Shown: positions 1 to 9,261, counted from the first letter of the stretch. The stretch is DNA of 64,000 bases from Phycisphaeraceae bacterium (GCA_019636535.1 JAHBXK010000002.1:1-64000); one strand, 5' to 3'. Program-made: numbers and translations. The notes: a model not told the origin generated them from the letters alone.

Positions 1-258
1 CGCATCGCCGACCACGGCTACCGCGTCTGGAACCTCGGCGGCAGCGACCCCGTCACCCTCGCCGACATGGTCGCCACCATCGAGCGCGTCGTCGGTCGCA
101 AGGCCGAAGTCCAGCGACTCCCTTCGCAGCCCGGCGACGTCGAGCGCACCTTCGCCGACCTCACGCGCAGCGCCGCCGAACTCGGCTACAGGCCTTCCAC
201 GCCGTTCGAAGTCGGCGTCCGCAAGCAGTGGGAGTGGATCAAGGCCAGTCCCTCGTGA
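1..258 (+). CDS. NAD-dependent sugar epimerase/dehydratase, C-terminal part (truncated by window edge)
   Basis: Frame 1 is open from the first base to a TGA at 256-258, giving the last 85 residues. The fragment carries the RVWNLGGSDPVTLADM segment and the later PGDVERTFADLTRSAAELGYRP segment, which are characteristic of the C-terminal substrate domain of extended short-chain dehydrogenases that act on nucleotide sugars (UDP-glucuronate 4-epimerase and relatives). The NAD-binding half lies outside the window. Such enzymes make activated sugars for surface polysaccharide, which fits the glycosyltransferases downstream. The exact substrate cannot be read from this piece. Its stop overlaps the probable GTG start of the next gene (GTGA). 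Confidence 0.85.
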   Translation, partial: RIADHGYRVWNLGGSDPVTLADMVATIERVVGRKAEVQRLPSQPGDVERTFADLTRSAAELGYRPSTPFEVGVRKQWEWIKASPS

Positions 259-1421
259 CCGCCCGCGCATCCCCCAAGCCCGCGCCCGCTCCTCGCGCAC
301 CCCGAGCCCCCCGCGCCGTCATCGTGCGTGCGCTCGGATCGCGCATGCGACCGCGCCGCAGTCTCTTTGTCTCCGCCATCCTCTGGTTCGCCGCGATCCC
401 GCCCATCGCGCTCTGCGCGTCCGTCCTCGCTCCCGCCACGGCCTACCCGCTCGACATCGCCGCGAATCTCGCGGCGCAGTGGGCGCTTCTCGCCGTCGCG
501 TGGGCCTTCGTGGCCCTGCTCTTCCGCCGCGGCCTGCTCACCCTCATCTGTCTCTTCGCCGCGGCGTTCCCCGTCTGGACACTCGCACAAGACCGCGCAG
601 CCATCCTCCCGCTTCCCGAAGTCGATGCGGCGGTCCAACCCGCCGACCGCGAGTCGCGCGCCATCATCCGTGTCCTCCACTTCAACACCAGCGCGAACCA
701 GAGCGACGACCGAGTCCTCGACGATCTCAACCTCTATCAGCCCGACATCATCGCCGTCACCGAGCCGTCAGGATTTCTCTGGCGCGATCGCACGCACCTG
801 ATCCCGCGCAACCCCGCCGATCACGATCCCCAATCCGAGCCGGTCAACGACGCCATCGGTCGCGTCGCCTTCTGGGCCGACGCCGAGCGAACCATGCTCA
901 TGGGCAGCGGCCTGCTCGCCAGCCGCTGGCCCATGACCGCCTGGGACATCGCCGAGTTCGGAGACGCCGCCCGCCGAGTCATCGCCGGCCGCGTCGAAAG
1001 CCCCCACGGCCCCTTCATCGTCCTCGCCGCACACCCGCGCTCCCCGCGCGACGAAACCCGCTGGCGCTTCGGCAACGACGATGTCGAGGTCGTGGCGCAG
1101 GCTGCGCGCAAGGCCGAGTCGCTCGGCCTCCCCGTCATCGTCCTCGCCGATCTCAACTCAACCCCCTCGGGCGCGCGCAGCCGCAGACTCGCCGAGTCCG
1201 GCCTCCGCCGCACCAAGCCCCTCCTCAAGCCCCTGGGCACCTGGCCAACCCAAGCCGTCCCCGGCGTCAGGGGGGCCGTCGGCCGCTGGCCACTGGCCAT
1301 CGCCATCGACGACGCACTCGTCTCGCGCCACTGGTCCGTCCGCGCCTGGTCCCGCGGCGAGTCACGCGGCAGCGACCACTGGCCCATCCTCGCCGACCTG
1401 CACCTCGCCCCGCACCCATAA
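255..1421 (+). CDS. Exo/endonuclease/phosphatase (EEP)-fold membrane protein
   Basis: The N-terminal part has about three hydrophobic segments, followed by an EEP (DNase I-like) domain. Its motifs are visible in order: VLHFNT (Asn), DIIAVTEP (Glu), LAAHPRSP (His), VIVLADLNSTPSG (Asp-Asn) and a final GSDHWPILADL (Asp-His). All expected catalytic residues are therefore present. Family members cleave phosphodiester or phosphate-ester bonds; the natural substrate is unknown, and a membrane-tethered domain facing outward is likely. I choose the GTG at 255 because it overlaps the preceding stop as GTGA and has AAGG about 10 bases upstream; GTG 228 or ATG 345 are alternatives. It is probably translated coupled to the epimerase gene. 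Confidence 0.85.
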   Translation: MTARASPKPAPAPRAPRAPRAVIVRALGSRMRPRRSLFVSAILWFAAIPPIALCASVLAPATAYPLDIAANLAAQWALLAVAWAFVALLFRRGLLTLICLFAAAFPVWTLAQDRAAILPLPEVDAAVQPADRESRAIIRVLHFNTSANQSDDRVLDDLNLYQPDIIAVTEPSGFLWRDRTHLIPRNPADHDPQSEPVNDAIGRVAFWADAERTMLMGSGLLASRWPMTAWDIAEFGDAARRVIAGRVESPHGPFIVLAAHPRSPRDETRWRFGNDDVEVVAQAARKAESLGLPVIVLADLNSTPSGARSRRLAESGLRRTKPLLKPLGTWPTQAVPGVRGAVGRWPLAIAIDDALVSRHWSVRAWSRGESRGSDHWPILADLHLAPHP

Positions 1422-1684
1422 CGCAGCGAGTCCTCTCGCCCGTCGTCCTCCCCGGCACGAAATCCGCTGACGCCAACGCGAAGACTCTTCGCGGTCCGTT
1501 GCTTCGCCACTCTGCCGCTCTCCCCCTTTGCCGCTTTGCCCCTTCTTCCCTCTGCCGCTCCCGCCCCCCCAAACCCCCTCCACCCCCCAAACATTGCTGA
1601 ACTTTGCCTTGCATTTGCATGCCAACCCCGTCACACTGATGTATCTTCAGACATCCCACGAGGCAGGAGCGAGAGCCCGCCCGC
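1422..1684. other. Intergenic, pyrimidine-rich degenerate repeat
   Basis: No gene seen. Bases about 1497-1575 consist of short, drifting C/T-rich units such as TTGCCGCT, TTTGCCCC and TCTGCCGCT, resembling the clearer octamer repeats at 3264-3341 and 9262-9299. Confidence 0.4.
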
Positions 1685-3304
1685 GTGCCCACCCGCACGC
1701 CGGCGACACCGACTCTTGGAGACCGCCACGTGCCGCCCAACCGTTCCCCGCAAGTCCCCGGCCCCCGGCCTGTGGCATCCTGCCGATGCTCTTCAACCCC
1801 CTCCCAGAGGGAGGGGGCAGGGGGTGGGTTCGTTCCTCGCGACTTCCACGCAACGCCCAAATATCGATCAAGTGACGGGCCTTTAACTCGGCACCGCCCC
1901 ACCGCGCGCTCCCCCCTCCATCTCTTCTTCTTCGCGCTCCTCGCCCTAACTCCCGCCACCGCCTTCGCCAACCCCATCCCCCCCTCCGGCATCCCGCTCA
2001 CGCCGACGGCCATCGCCTCCGGCGGGCGGATCACCGTCTCGCATGGCATCGAGTTCGTGACGATCGGCGCACCCGGCAACGCGCCGTGGATGGGCGACGG
2101 CACGCCGCAGGACCGCGCCATCGGCAGGGGCGGCGTCGGGTACGAGTACCGCATCGGCAGGTTTGAAGTCACCACCGAGCAGTGGGTCGAGTTCTACAAC
2201 GCCGCGTTCGATCGCCCCGCCGACGACCGCATCCCGCACCTGATCCCCAGCGACCACTGGGGCGCGGTCTCAACTCCGGCGATGACGCCGGGTGGTCAGC
2301 GCTGGCGCGTCCCCGCCGGCAACGAGTACCGCGCTGTGGGCGACATCTCGTGGCGCATGGCCGCGATCTACTGCAACTGGCTCCACAACGACAAGTCAAC
2401 GAACCGCGAAGCCTTCCTGAACGGCGCCTACGACGTCAGCACCTTCGGGTACGTGGGGGACAGCAACACGTTCAGCGACCAGGCCGCGCGTTCGCCGGGG
2501 GCGAAGTACTTCATTCCGACCTGGGACGAGTGGCTCAAGGCCGCGCACTACGACCCCAACCGGAATGGTCCGGATCAAGGCGGTTGGTGGACGTGGTCGA
2601 ACGCCACCGACGTGGGCATCATCCCCGGCCCGCCGCCGAGCATCATCCCGGGCGGCGGCACCGGCGGCGCCGACGGCCAGGCCAACTCCGGCGCATGGTG
2701 GATGACGCACCCGAGCCCGTCACCGTTCTCCGTCCCACTCGGCTCGTACCCGACCGTGCAGAGCCCGTGGGGCCTCCTCGACGTGGCGGGGGGAACGACG
2801 GAGTGGACCGAGGAGCAGATCATCCTTCAATCGGGAACTCGATTCCGCGTGTCGGACGGTAGCTTCTGGTTCGACGGACCCCCTCAGCACGATCATATTC
2901 GAAGCATCAGCAGCGGCCAGTTCCCAAACGTCTCAACATTTGAGTACGGCTTCAGGATCGCAGCGGTCATTCCCGCGCCACCATCCTTCGCCCTGTTGGC
3001 GTTGGGTCTGGGTGTCGCTTGTTCTCGAAGAAGAAAGGACAGTTCATCATGCGCAAGAGGTGGAACCTCTGCGCGGCCTTTGCATCGCTTGTGTTTGCGG
3101 CGTGCGGGATCGCGCACGGTGACGTGGTGGCGACCGTCAACGGCGGCTCGATCGTCACGCCTTCCTTCAACAACGACCGGGCGGTTGTCGACCTCGGCGC
3201 GATCACGGCCGACGCCACGGTCCACGTTTTCGACGACGCGACCAGTTCGACGACGGGGCCTCGGTGCCTTGTTCCCTCGTTCCCTCGTTCCCTCGTTCCC
3301 TTGA
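1685..3304 (+). CDS. Secreted SUMF1/formylglycine-generating-enzyme-like protein with PEP-CTERM tail; 3' end reads through
   Basis: The core from about base 2010 has the sulfatase-modifying-factor (FGE-sulfatase, C-type lectin-like) pattern: YRIGRFEVTTEQWVEFYNA, GDISWRMAAIYCNWLHND, PTWDEWLKAAHYDP, WTWSNATD, WGLLDVAGGTTEWTEE and a final YGFRIAAV. A hydrophobic stretch ending in ATAFA (about 1920-1970) looks like a signal peptide, so the true start is probably nearer 1772-1870; the in-frame GTGs at 1685, 1730 and 1772 are the only usual start codons seen. The end has a PEP-CTERM-like sorting tail (PAPPSFALLALGLGVA then SRRRK). Unusually there is no stop after the basic cluster; the frame runs about 85 more codons through the overlapping ORF at 3049. 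Many planctomycete members of this fold lack enzymatic function, so catalytic activity is not claimed. Confidence 0.65.
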   Translation: MPTRTPATPTLGDRHVPPNRSPQVPGPRPVASCRCSSTPSQREGAGGGFVPRDFHATPKYRSSDGPLTRHRPTARSPLHLFFFALLALTPATAFANPIPPSGIPLTPTAIASGGRITVSHGIEFVTIGAPGNAPWMGDGTPQDRAIGRGGVGYEYRIGRFEVTTEQWVEFYNAAFDRPADDRIPHLIPSDHWGAVSTPAMTPGGQRWRVPAGNEYRAVGDISWRMAAIYCNWLHNDKSTNREAFLNGAYDVSTFGYVGDSNTFSDQAARSPGAKYFIPTWDEWLKAAHYDPNRNGPDQGGWWTWSNATDVGIIPGPPPSIIPGGGTGGADGQANSGAWWMTHPSPSPFSVPLGSYPTVQSPWGLLDVAGGTTEWTEEQIILQSGTRFRVSDGSFWFDGPPQHDHIRSISSGQFPNVSTFEYGFRIAAVIPAPPSFALLALGLGVACSRRRKDSSSCARGGTSARPLHRLCLRRAGSRTVTWWRPSTAARSSRLPSTTTGRLSTSARSRPTPRSTFSTTRPVRRRGLGALFPRSLVPSFP

Positions 3305-3312
3305 TCCCTTGA
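3049..3312 (+). pseudogene. Truncated secreted-protein gene interrupted by octamer repeats
   Basis: An ATG at 3049, preceded by AAGGA, opens a signal peptide (MRKRWNLCAAFASLVFAACG then IAHGD) followed by about 45 plausible mature residues (DVVATVNGGSIVTPSF and following). The frame then runs into the C/T-rich octamer repeats at 3264 and ends at 3312. The protein looks like the start of a PEP-CTERM-type exported protein whose remainder was lost. It overlaps the unstopped 3' end of the preceding gene in a different frame, so a deletion or rearrangement at this junction would explain both oddities. Confidence 0.5.
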
Positions 3313-3341
3313 TCCCTTGATGCCTTGATGCCTTGATGCCT
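3264..3341 (+). repeat. Tandem degenerate 8-bp repeat
   Basis: Consecutive octamers change stepwise along the array: TTCCCTCG about three times, then TTGATCCC twice, then TTGATGCC three times. The array sits between two convergent genes and truncates the ORF at 3049. Confidence 0.85.
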
Positions 3342-3348
3342 TCCCCCA

Positions 3349-5910
3349 TCACTCCCCACCCGTCGGCACCACCGCCTGCCCGGTCGCCGACTCATCCTCT
3401 TCCAGTTCCGCTGTGAGCGGATCGGTCTTCTCTTCCCCCTTCGCCAGCGCGGTCGCGTCCATCGGCGTCGTCCCGTACGGGTCCTCACCCGACTTCAGCG
3501 GCGACTTGCTCGGATCAAAGATCGCAATCGCCTGATACGGCGTCAGCCCCGCGCGAATCATCGCACGCCGAACCTCATCCATCGAGAACGGCGGCAGGTT
3601 CCGCTCGCTGAACCGCCCCGGATCACCCAACCCCGCACCCGTCGGCCCGCGCGCCGATCGCCCACCGCCCCCGCCTCCCCCGCCGCCACCACCACCCCCA
3701 CCACCACCCAGACTCCGACCTCCGCCTCCTCCTCCGCCACCACCACCGCCGCCACCGCCCCCTCCGCCACCGCCACCACCACCCGCCGCCGACGATGAGC
3801 GAACCGTCTGCGTTGTCCCGCTCGAATCCGTCGATTCCGTTGACGGCTGCACGAAGTTCCCCGGCACATCCGGCTCCGCGCTCCCCCCGCCGCCGCCAAC
3901 ATCACCACCGCCGCCCGTGCCGCCCGTGCCGCTCGTGTCCTCCGTCGGCGGCGTGCTCACCACGTCATCCAACGGCGGCGGTGTCTGCTGCTGCCCGCCC
4001 CCGCCCTGCTGTCCACCACCCGCACCACCACTCCCACCTCCGCCCGTTCCACCCGTGCCACCAGCGCCACCACCACCCGACGATCCACCGCCGCCACCAC
4101 CGCCCGTACCTCCACCACCACCGCCCGATCCACCACCCATGTCGATGATGATCACGTCCCCGTCCGGTGTCCGGTGCGACACGGGCCCACCCGTCCCGCC
4201 CGCCTGCACCGGCAGCCGCAGGTCCGCCGAGATCGACGTCATCCACGACTCCGCCGCCGACACCGCCGGGTTCGGGATGTACTCCGCCGCCCACAGCACC
4301 GGCACAAAGCCCAGCGCGGCAAACCGCTCCGAGTCCGCCTGATACAGCGCCTGGCGCTCGTGCATCAAGCCGGGGAAGTACCCCCAGTTCCTGTGAACGT
4401 GATAACTGAACCCGAGCCACGTCTCGTGCCCGGGGTTCAAGAAGTCCGCGATGTAGATCGGCTCACGAATCGGATACAGATCCTCCATCGTGGTGATCGT
4501 CCGGTTCCACCACAGCGAGCCCGTGATGAACGTCGGCGCCAACCGGTGCAGCAGGTCGAACGTGATCGGCTCCGAAACGAACGTCACGCCCGGATACCGC
4601 TGCTGCATCCGCTCCAGCCACCGCACCAACTTGTACCCCGGCGTCCGGCTCGGCGAGAAACTGTCCAGCCCCACGATCGTTGCGCCCGCCTGCACCGCCA
4701 CGTCCATCTCCGCGAACGCCGCCGCCACGTGGCTCGGGTTGTCCGGGTCAAGATGCTCCACCGCCGAAGGCGGGCAGTTCCAGTACGGCATCACCTCCAG
4801 CGCGCGCCCCCACCACAGCCCCAGCCCCATCCCCGCCTGCCCCACCCGCGGCAGCCCGATCGCCGGGTCCGTCACCGTCGCCGTGTTCGGAAAGTCCAGC
4901 CACCTCGTCGTGAACTGGAACGGATAGTTCAAACTCGGGTACTGGTCATACACCCCCGTCGGCGCCCACATCATCGACCGGTCCCAGTCCGATGCGCGCT
5001 CCACCAGGTAGTCCGCCCACGGCCCCCACCCGTGCAGGTCCGGCCGACGGCTCCACGGGTCGAGCCCCATCGGGTTGCTCGCCGAGATCGCCGCCACCGC
5101 GCCCGCCGCCGCCGTGAACACCGGCCTCGGATCACGCGTGTAGGCCACAGGCCCGTACGTCGATCGATAGAACCCCTGGTACGGCTTCAGCGTCCGCAGC
5201 CAATCCTCCCGATCCTCCGACCACCGCACCGACACCACGTACCGCCTCGACTGCCCCGCCGGCACCGAGGCGTCCGTCTGCATGTGCGTCCCGCCCCCCG
5301 CATAGTCGGAAAACTGCAGCGACATGTGCCAGTGATGGCTCGGCCCGTTCGCGAACGTCCACATCACCAGCCGAACGTCGTGCTCGTATTGCATCATCGG
5401 GTACAGCACGCTCACGCCCACCACCCGCTCCTGGTTCCGAATCAGCCAGCACGGCGAGTACGCGTCGCCGGGGTAGTAACTCCCCTGCGCAATGAACCCC
5501 TGCGACGTGGCGCTCCTCCACGGCGAGTGAAACCGCAGGTCCTTGAACTGAACGTCTGGCCCCATCAGCAACCCGTACACCTCGATCACGCCCGGCCTCT
5601 TCGGCTGGGCGGTCGGGTTCACGAAGTCCACGATCAGGTCATACCCCGTCGGCTGCGCCTGCACCTGCGTGTTCACCTGCAAGCCGGGATCGGAGAACCA
5701 CACCAACTTCCTTCCCTCGGTGTCCAGCAGGTTCTGCCCGCTCGGCACCGCGTCCACGCGCAGCCGTCCGTTCGCGTGCGTCACCGCCACCTGCGCAGCG
5801 CCCGTCTCCACCGCCGGCACCATCGACTGCTGAGTCTGCTGCTGACCCAACGCCCCCGGCGCGCTCCAAAGCACCGCCGCCGACACCAGCCAAGCACACG
5901 TGGTACGCAT
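3349..5910 (-). CDS. Secreted protein with a possible TIM-barrel/hydrolase-like domain and a long polyglycine tail
   Basis: The start at 5910 gives a clean signal peptide (MRTTCAWLVSAAVLWSAPGA then LGQ); an in-frame ATG at 5946 is less likely. The first 600 residues or so are a Trp/Tyr-rich globular region with strings such as SPWRSATSQGFIAQGSYYPG, GLGLWWGRALEVMPYWNCPP, VGLDSFSPSR and FVSEPITFDLL. They suggest a glycoside-hydrolase-like beta/alpha barrel, but no family is firmly recognised. A tail of roughly 180 residues follows that is almost only Gly with some Ser, Thr and Pro, and then an ordered-looking C-terminus (FSMDEVRRAMIRAGLTPYQA). It is preceded on the same strand by a glycosyltransferase gene, so a role at the cell surface or in polysaccharide handling is possible. 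Confidence 0.75.
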   Translation of the reverse strand: MRTTCAWLVSAAVLWSAPGALGQQQTQQSMVPAVETGAAQVAVTHANGRLRVDAVPSGQNLLDTEGRKLVWFSDPGLQVNTQVQAQPTGYDLIVDFVNPTAQPKRPGVIEVYGLLMGPDVQFKDLRFHSPWRSATSQGFIAQGSYYPGDAYSPCWLIRNQERVVGVSVLYPMMQYEHDVRLVMWTFANGPSHHWHMSLQFSDYAGGGTHMQTDASVPAGQSRRYVVSVRWSEDREDWLRTLKPYQGFYRSTYGPVAYTRDPRPVFTAAAGAVAAISASNPMGLDPWSRRPDLHGWGPWADYLVERASDWDRSMMWAPTGVYDQYPSLNYPFQFTTRWLDFPNTATVTDPAIGLPRVGQAGMGLGLWWGRALEVMPYWNCPPSAVEHLDPDNPSHVAAAFAEMDVAVQAGATIVGLDSFSPSRTPGYKLVRWLERMQQRYPGVTFVSEPITFDLLHRLAPTFITGSLWWNRTITTMEDLYPIREPIYIADFLNPGHETWLGFSYHVHRNWGYFPGLMHERQALYQADSERFAALGFVPVLWAAEYIPNPAVSAAESWMTSISADLRLPVQAGGTGGPVSHRTPDGDVIIIDMGGGSGGGGGGTGGGGGGGSSGGGGAGGTGGTGGGGSGGAGGGQQGGGGQQQTPPPLDDVVSTPPTEDTSGTGGTGGGGDVGGGGGSAEPDVPGNFVQPSTESTDSSGTTQTVRSSSAAGGGGGGGGGGGGGGGGGGGGGGRSLGGGGGGGGGGGGGGGGRSARGPTGAGLGDPGRFSERNLPPFSMDEVRRAMIRAGLTPYQAIAIFDPSKSPLKSGEDPYGTTPMDATALAKGEEKTDPLTAELEEDESATGQAVVPTGGE

Positions 5911-6169
5911 CGCGTTGACCCTCTCCGGCGCTCCGGGCGCAAACATGGCGCTGCGGAAGCCGGATTCTCAGATCGACACGCCGCACGACCCCCATCGCCC
6001 CGCCGTCCGTTCCGTGGGAATCCCAAGCCGCGCTGCCCACACCCGCCGCACACGCCCCCCGCCTTCACACGCAAAAACGAAACCGGCCGCGTGCAACCAA
6101 GCACGCGGCCGAGAAAGGGAGATCATCCAAACGCCCGATATCACCGGGCCGCACAAACCCAACCGAACA

Positions 6170-7504
6170 TCACGCCACCTGGCGCGTCCGGTCCATCTCC
6201 GCCGCCCCCGGCGTCACAACCACCGGCACGTCCGCCCCGCGGCTCCGCACCACCACCGCCGGCTGTTCAACTGTCCGCGGCAGCAGTCCCACCGTCCGCA
6301 GCGCGTTCCGAAGCCCCTCGATCGGATCGAACGCAAACCGATACGACGCCAGCACCGCCGGCGAGTTCGCACGCATCCGATCGATGTTCGTCGAGTGCGT
6401 CACCTCAGACAGCGCATCCGTCAGCGAGTCCAGGTCCTCGTTCGCGAACACGCGTCCGTTGTACCCGTCCACGATCAGGTCCGCCGCCGCACCCACCACG
6501 TCCGACGCAACCACCGCAAGGCCGCACGCCAGCGCCTCGTTCAGCACCAGCCCCCACGCCTCGCTGTTCGACGGCAGCACCATCGCGTCGCACGCGCGGT
6601 ACAGGCTCGCCAGCGTGTGACCGTCGTTCACAAACCCCGCGAACGCCACCCGCCCGCGAAGCCGCTCGGGCACCCGCGCCTCCAGCGCTGCACGCTCCGG
6701 CCCGTCGCCGATGATCAACAGGTCCCAGTCCGGACGCCGATCCGCCAGCCGCGCAAACGCGTCGATCAACAGATCCACACGCTTCAGCCCGATCAGCCGG
6801 CCCGAAAACACCAGCCGCCGACGCCCGCGTTCCAGCCCCAGCCCCGCCAGCGCGCGCTCCGAGTCCTCGGCCGATACCGACCGGATCTGCGCATAGTCCG
6901 GGCCGCCCGGCACCGGGAAGATCTTCGCATCGTCCGCCCCGTACTTGCGGAAGTACTCGGCGCCGCACGTGCCGAACGGCATCACGCCGTCGCACGACTT
7001 CACCACCGACGTCACCACCATCTTCTTGACCAGGCCCTTCAGCCCCACCGCGCGCTGGCGGTCCCCGCGAATGTTGCTGTCCGCCGCCATGAACGCCGCC
7101 ACGCCGTGCAACTTGCACCACGCCAGCACGCGCAGGCGGGTCAGGTCCGCGTACCCGTACAAAACCACCGCGTTCACGCGGTGCTCTTCAAGCCAACGAA
7201 TCACCGACGTCGCCGTCCGCAACTCCCGACGCATCCGCGCAAGACGGGACTCCGGCTCGCTCGGCGCCTCCGCGAAACTCACCGGCCGCACGTCGTGCGC
7301 CGCCGAGAGTTCCCACGGCTGGTCAGGGTTCGCGTGCGTGTACAGGCTCCACACCGTTACCCCGGGAAGCGATTGACGGATCGCCCGGTGCAGGTGCTGC
7401 CAATACGGCGTCGGCACCCGGTGAAGGAGCGCCACGTTGGGGGTCTGCGCAGTCGTGACCACCGACCGCGCAGCCTGAAAGGCCGCTGCGAGAGAAGCGA
7501 GCAT
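6170..7504 (-). CDS. Glycosyltransferase family 4 (GT-B fold)
   Basis: 444 residues, the usual length for the group. The N-terminal acceptor domain begins NVALLHRVPTPYWQHLHRAI. The C-terminal nucleotide-sugar domain shows RRLVFSGRLIGLKRVDLLI, LLIIGDGPERAALEA, VAFAGFVNDG and the ExxxxGLVLNEALACG region (SNSEAWGLVLNEALACGLAV), all typical of GT4 enzymes. Retaining transfer of a sugar from an NDP donor to a lipid-linked glycan at the cytoplasmic membrane is expected; donor and acceptor are not predictable. AGGAAGGA lies just upstream of the ATG. It belongs to the minus-strand polysaccharide gene group from 3.3 to 14.4 kb. Confidence 0.92.
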   Translation of the reverse strand: MLASLAAAFQAARSVVTTAQTPNVALLHRVPTPYWQHLHRAIRQSLPGVTVWSLYTHANPDQPWELSAAHDVRPVSFAEAPSEPESRLARMRRELRTATSVIRWLEEHRVNAVVLYGYADLTRLRVLAWCKLHGVAAFMAADSNIRGDRQRAVGLKGLVKKMVVTSVVKSCDGVMPFGTCGAEYFRKYGADDAKIFPVPGGPDYAQIRSVSAEDSERALAGLGLERGRRRLVFSGRLIGLKRVDLLIDAFARLADRRPDWDLLIIGDGPERAALEARVPERLRGRVAFAGFVNDGHTLASLYRACDAMVLPSNSEAWGLVLNEALACGLAVVASDVVGAAADLIVDGYNGRVFANEDLDSLTDALSEVTHSTNIDRMRANSPAVLASYRFAFDPIEGLRNALRTVGLLPRTVEQPAVVVRSRGADVPVVVTPGAAEMDRTRQVA

Positions 7505-7685
7505 GATGTCCTTCCTGACGGGGAGAGAGAACCCGTCGGCAGCATCATCATACCACGGCTCATTCCGGACGCAACCCCTTTTTCAGGTTCCCAGCCCCCA
7601 TCCTTCCGCGCGCCCGCACACCCCACACGCACGCCTCCCATCCACCACGATTCTGGCCACCAAAATCGTGCAAATGCCCACCAAA

Positions 7686-9155
7686 TCAGTACTTATACGA
7701 CGTCGACACGTCAGCATACTCCTCCCCCGCCGCCGCCCGTGCCTCGGCATCCCTCGCCAGCGCTTCGTTATCGGCCCACACTTCCGCCTCGCGTTCGGCC
7801 TCTTCCCGCTCCAACTGCGCCACCATCTGCTTCTCACCCAGGAACGGCATTGGCGACCCCAGCGTCCGCAGAATCGATCCGCCCACCAGGTTGATCAGCC
7901 CGATCGGCACCCAGATCGCAAAGAACGCCGCCACGCACAACGCCAGGAAGATCGACGCCTCCCCGCGCGGAATGCCGAACACGTCGCCAAGTGCCGCGCC
8001 GATCGCGATCACGAAGTACGGGTTCCACGCCCGCTCCCGGATCACCCGATCGATCGCTCCCGTCAGCAGCCCGAAGAAGAGCGCGTACCCCACCACCCCG
8101 ATCAGTCCCCCCTCCGCCCACCCGTGCCCGATGATCCCCGGCCCCAGGTTCGCCAGTTCATCCATCTGCGTCCGCAGAATCAGCCCAAGCCCCTCCGGCT
8201 TGTCCGGCCAGATGCTCCGAGGGATCGGCATCCCGAAAAACAGCCCCGCCCCGTTGCCGGGAATGTGCTCGTACCGGTCCGGGTAGTTCTCGATGATGAA
8301 CAGCGTCCGGATGCTCGTGTCCGTGTACGCCAGTTGCAGAAGACTGTTCTGGCTCAGCCCGCCCCCGCGAAGCGCCCCGGCGAACTGCGACGCACGGCTC
8401 TTGAACGTGTCCAGCGTGCTCTGTTCCTGCTTCCCGCGGAACGTCCCGTACGTCGCCACCACCACCACCACCACCGCCCCTACGACCAACAGCCGCGACA
8501 CCAACCCAGACGGCTTCTTGAACCGCAGAAAGTGGTAATACCAGATCCACCCACCCACCAGCAGCACCGAGATCAACCCGCGCCGACCGATCCCGCCCAC
8601 CGTCGACGCAAGCGCCGCAATCACGAACGTCGCGACAAACACCACCCACGCCACCGGATCACGCGTCCGAGAGAGCAGGTAGTACGCCGCCAGCCCCACC
8701 GCGCAGGCGCCGAACCCGTACCGAAACACCGTGAAAAAGCCCGCCGCAAACGTCTCGGCCCGCAATACCACCGCGCCCAGCGTCAACACCGTCAACGCCG
8801 CGATGCACGTCAGCACCATGATCGTCGTCCGCGGATACTCCATCTTCGGCAACAGCCGCTGCGCAAACGTGAACCGGTGTCCGACGCTCGAACTCAGCAG
8901 AAACACGCCCAGAAACAGCGGCAGCATCGCCGCGTACACCACGTACGTCCCGGGCTGCGCCACGTACGACGACGCCCCCGCACCCGTCGCGATCTCCATC
9001 AGCACGCTCACCGCCTGGAAGTGAACGAACCCCGCCAGAAACACGTTCCGCCACGACGCGATCTCGTAGTTCCGAACGATCAGGTTCCGAAAGAACACCA
9101 CCCCCACCCAGATGATGGTGCTCACCGCCACGAAAATGCAGATCTCTTGTTCCAT
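7686..9155 (-). CDS. Wzy-like oligosaccharide repeat-unit polymerase, integral membrane protein
   Basis: 489 residues with roughly ten or more hydrophobic segments spread from the N-terminus (ICIFVAVSTIIWVGVVFF) to about residue 420, and a large extracytoplasmic-looking loop around GLFFGMPIPRSIWPDKPEGLG. This topology and the conserved-looking PRSIWPDKP loop resemble O-antigen/oligosaccharide polymerases. The last 60 residues are a charged Glu/Ala-rich tail (VAQLEREEAEREAEVWADNE). Its position between two GT4 genes supports a role in polymerising the repeat unit of the surface polysaccharide. Sequence identity within this family is low, so the function rests on topology and context. Confidence 0.75.
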   Translation of the reverse strand: MEQEICIFVAVSTIIWVGVVFFRNLIVRNYEIASWRNVFLAGFVHFQAVSVLMEIATGAGASSYVAQPGTYVVYAAMLPLFLGVFLLSSSVGHRFTFAQRLLPKMEYPRTTIMVLTCIAALTVLTLGAVVLRAETFAAGFFTVFRYGFGACAVGLAAYYLLSRTRDPVAWVVFVATFVIAALASTVGGIGRRGLISVLLVGGWIWYYHFLRFKKPSGLVSRLLVVGAVVVVVVATYGTFRGKQEQSTLDTFKSRASQFAGALRGGGLSQNSLLQLAYTDTSIRTLFIIENYPDRYEHIPGNGAGLFFGMPIPRSIWPDKPEGLGLILRTQMDELANLGPGIIGHGWAEGGLIGVVGYALFFGLLTGAIDRVIRERAWNPYFVIAIGAALGDVFGIPRGEASIFLALCVAAFFAIWVPIGLINLVGGSILRTLGSPMPFLGEKQMVAQLEREEAEREAEVWADNEALARDAEARAAAGEEYADVSTSYKY

Positions 9156-9261
9156 CCGTCTTCGATCACCACCCGCGCCCGCTTTCGATCATCCCTCACG
9201 CAAGACCGCACATCGGCCCGGCTTCAACCTCGCACGCTTCCGTCCCCCCATTCCTCCACCC

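Noticed and set aside
4174..6714. Long + strand open frame opposite the glycine-rich protein and GT4 gene
   Set aside because: The product is Arg/Pro/His-rich without recognisable folds and is antisense to two well-supported genes.
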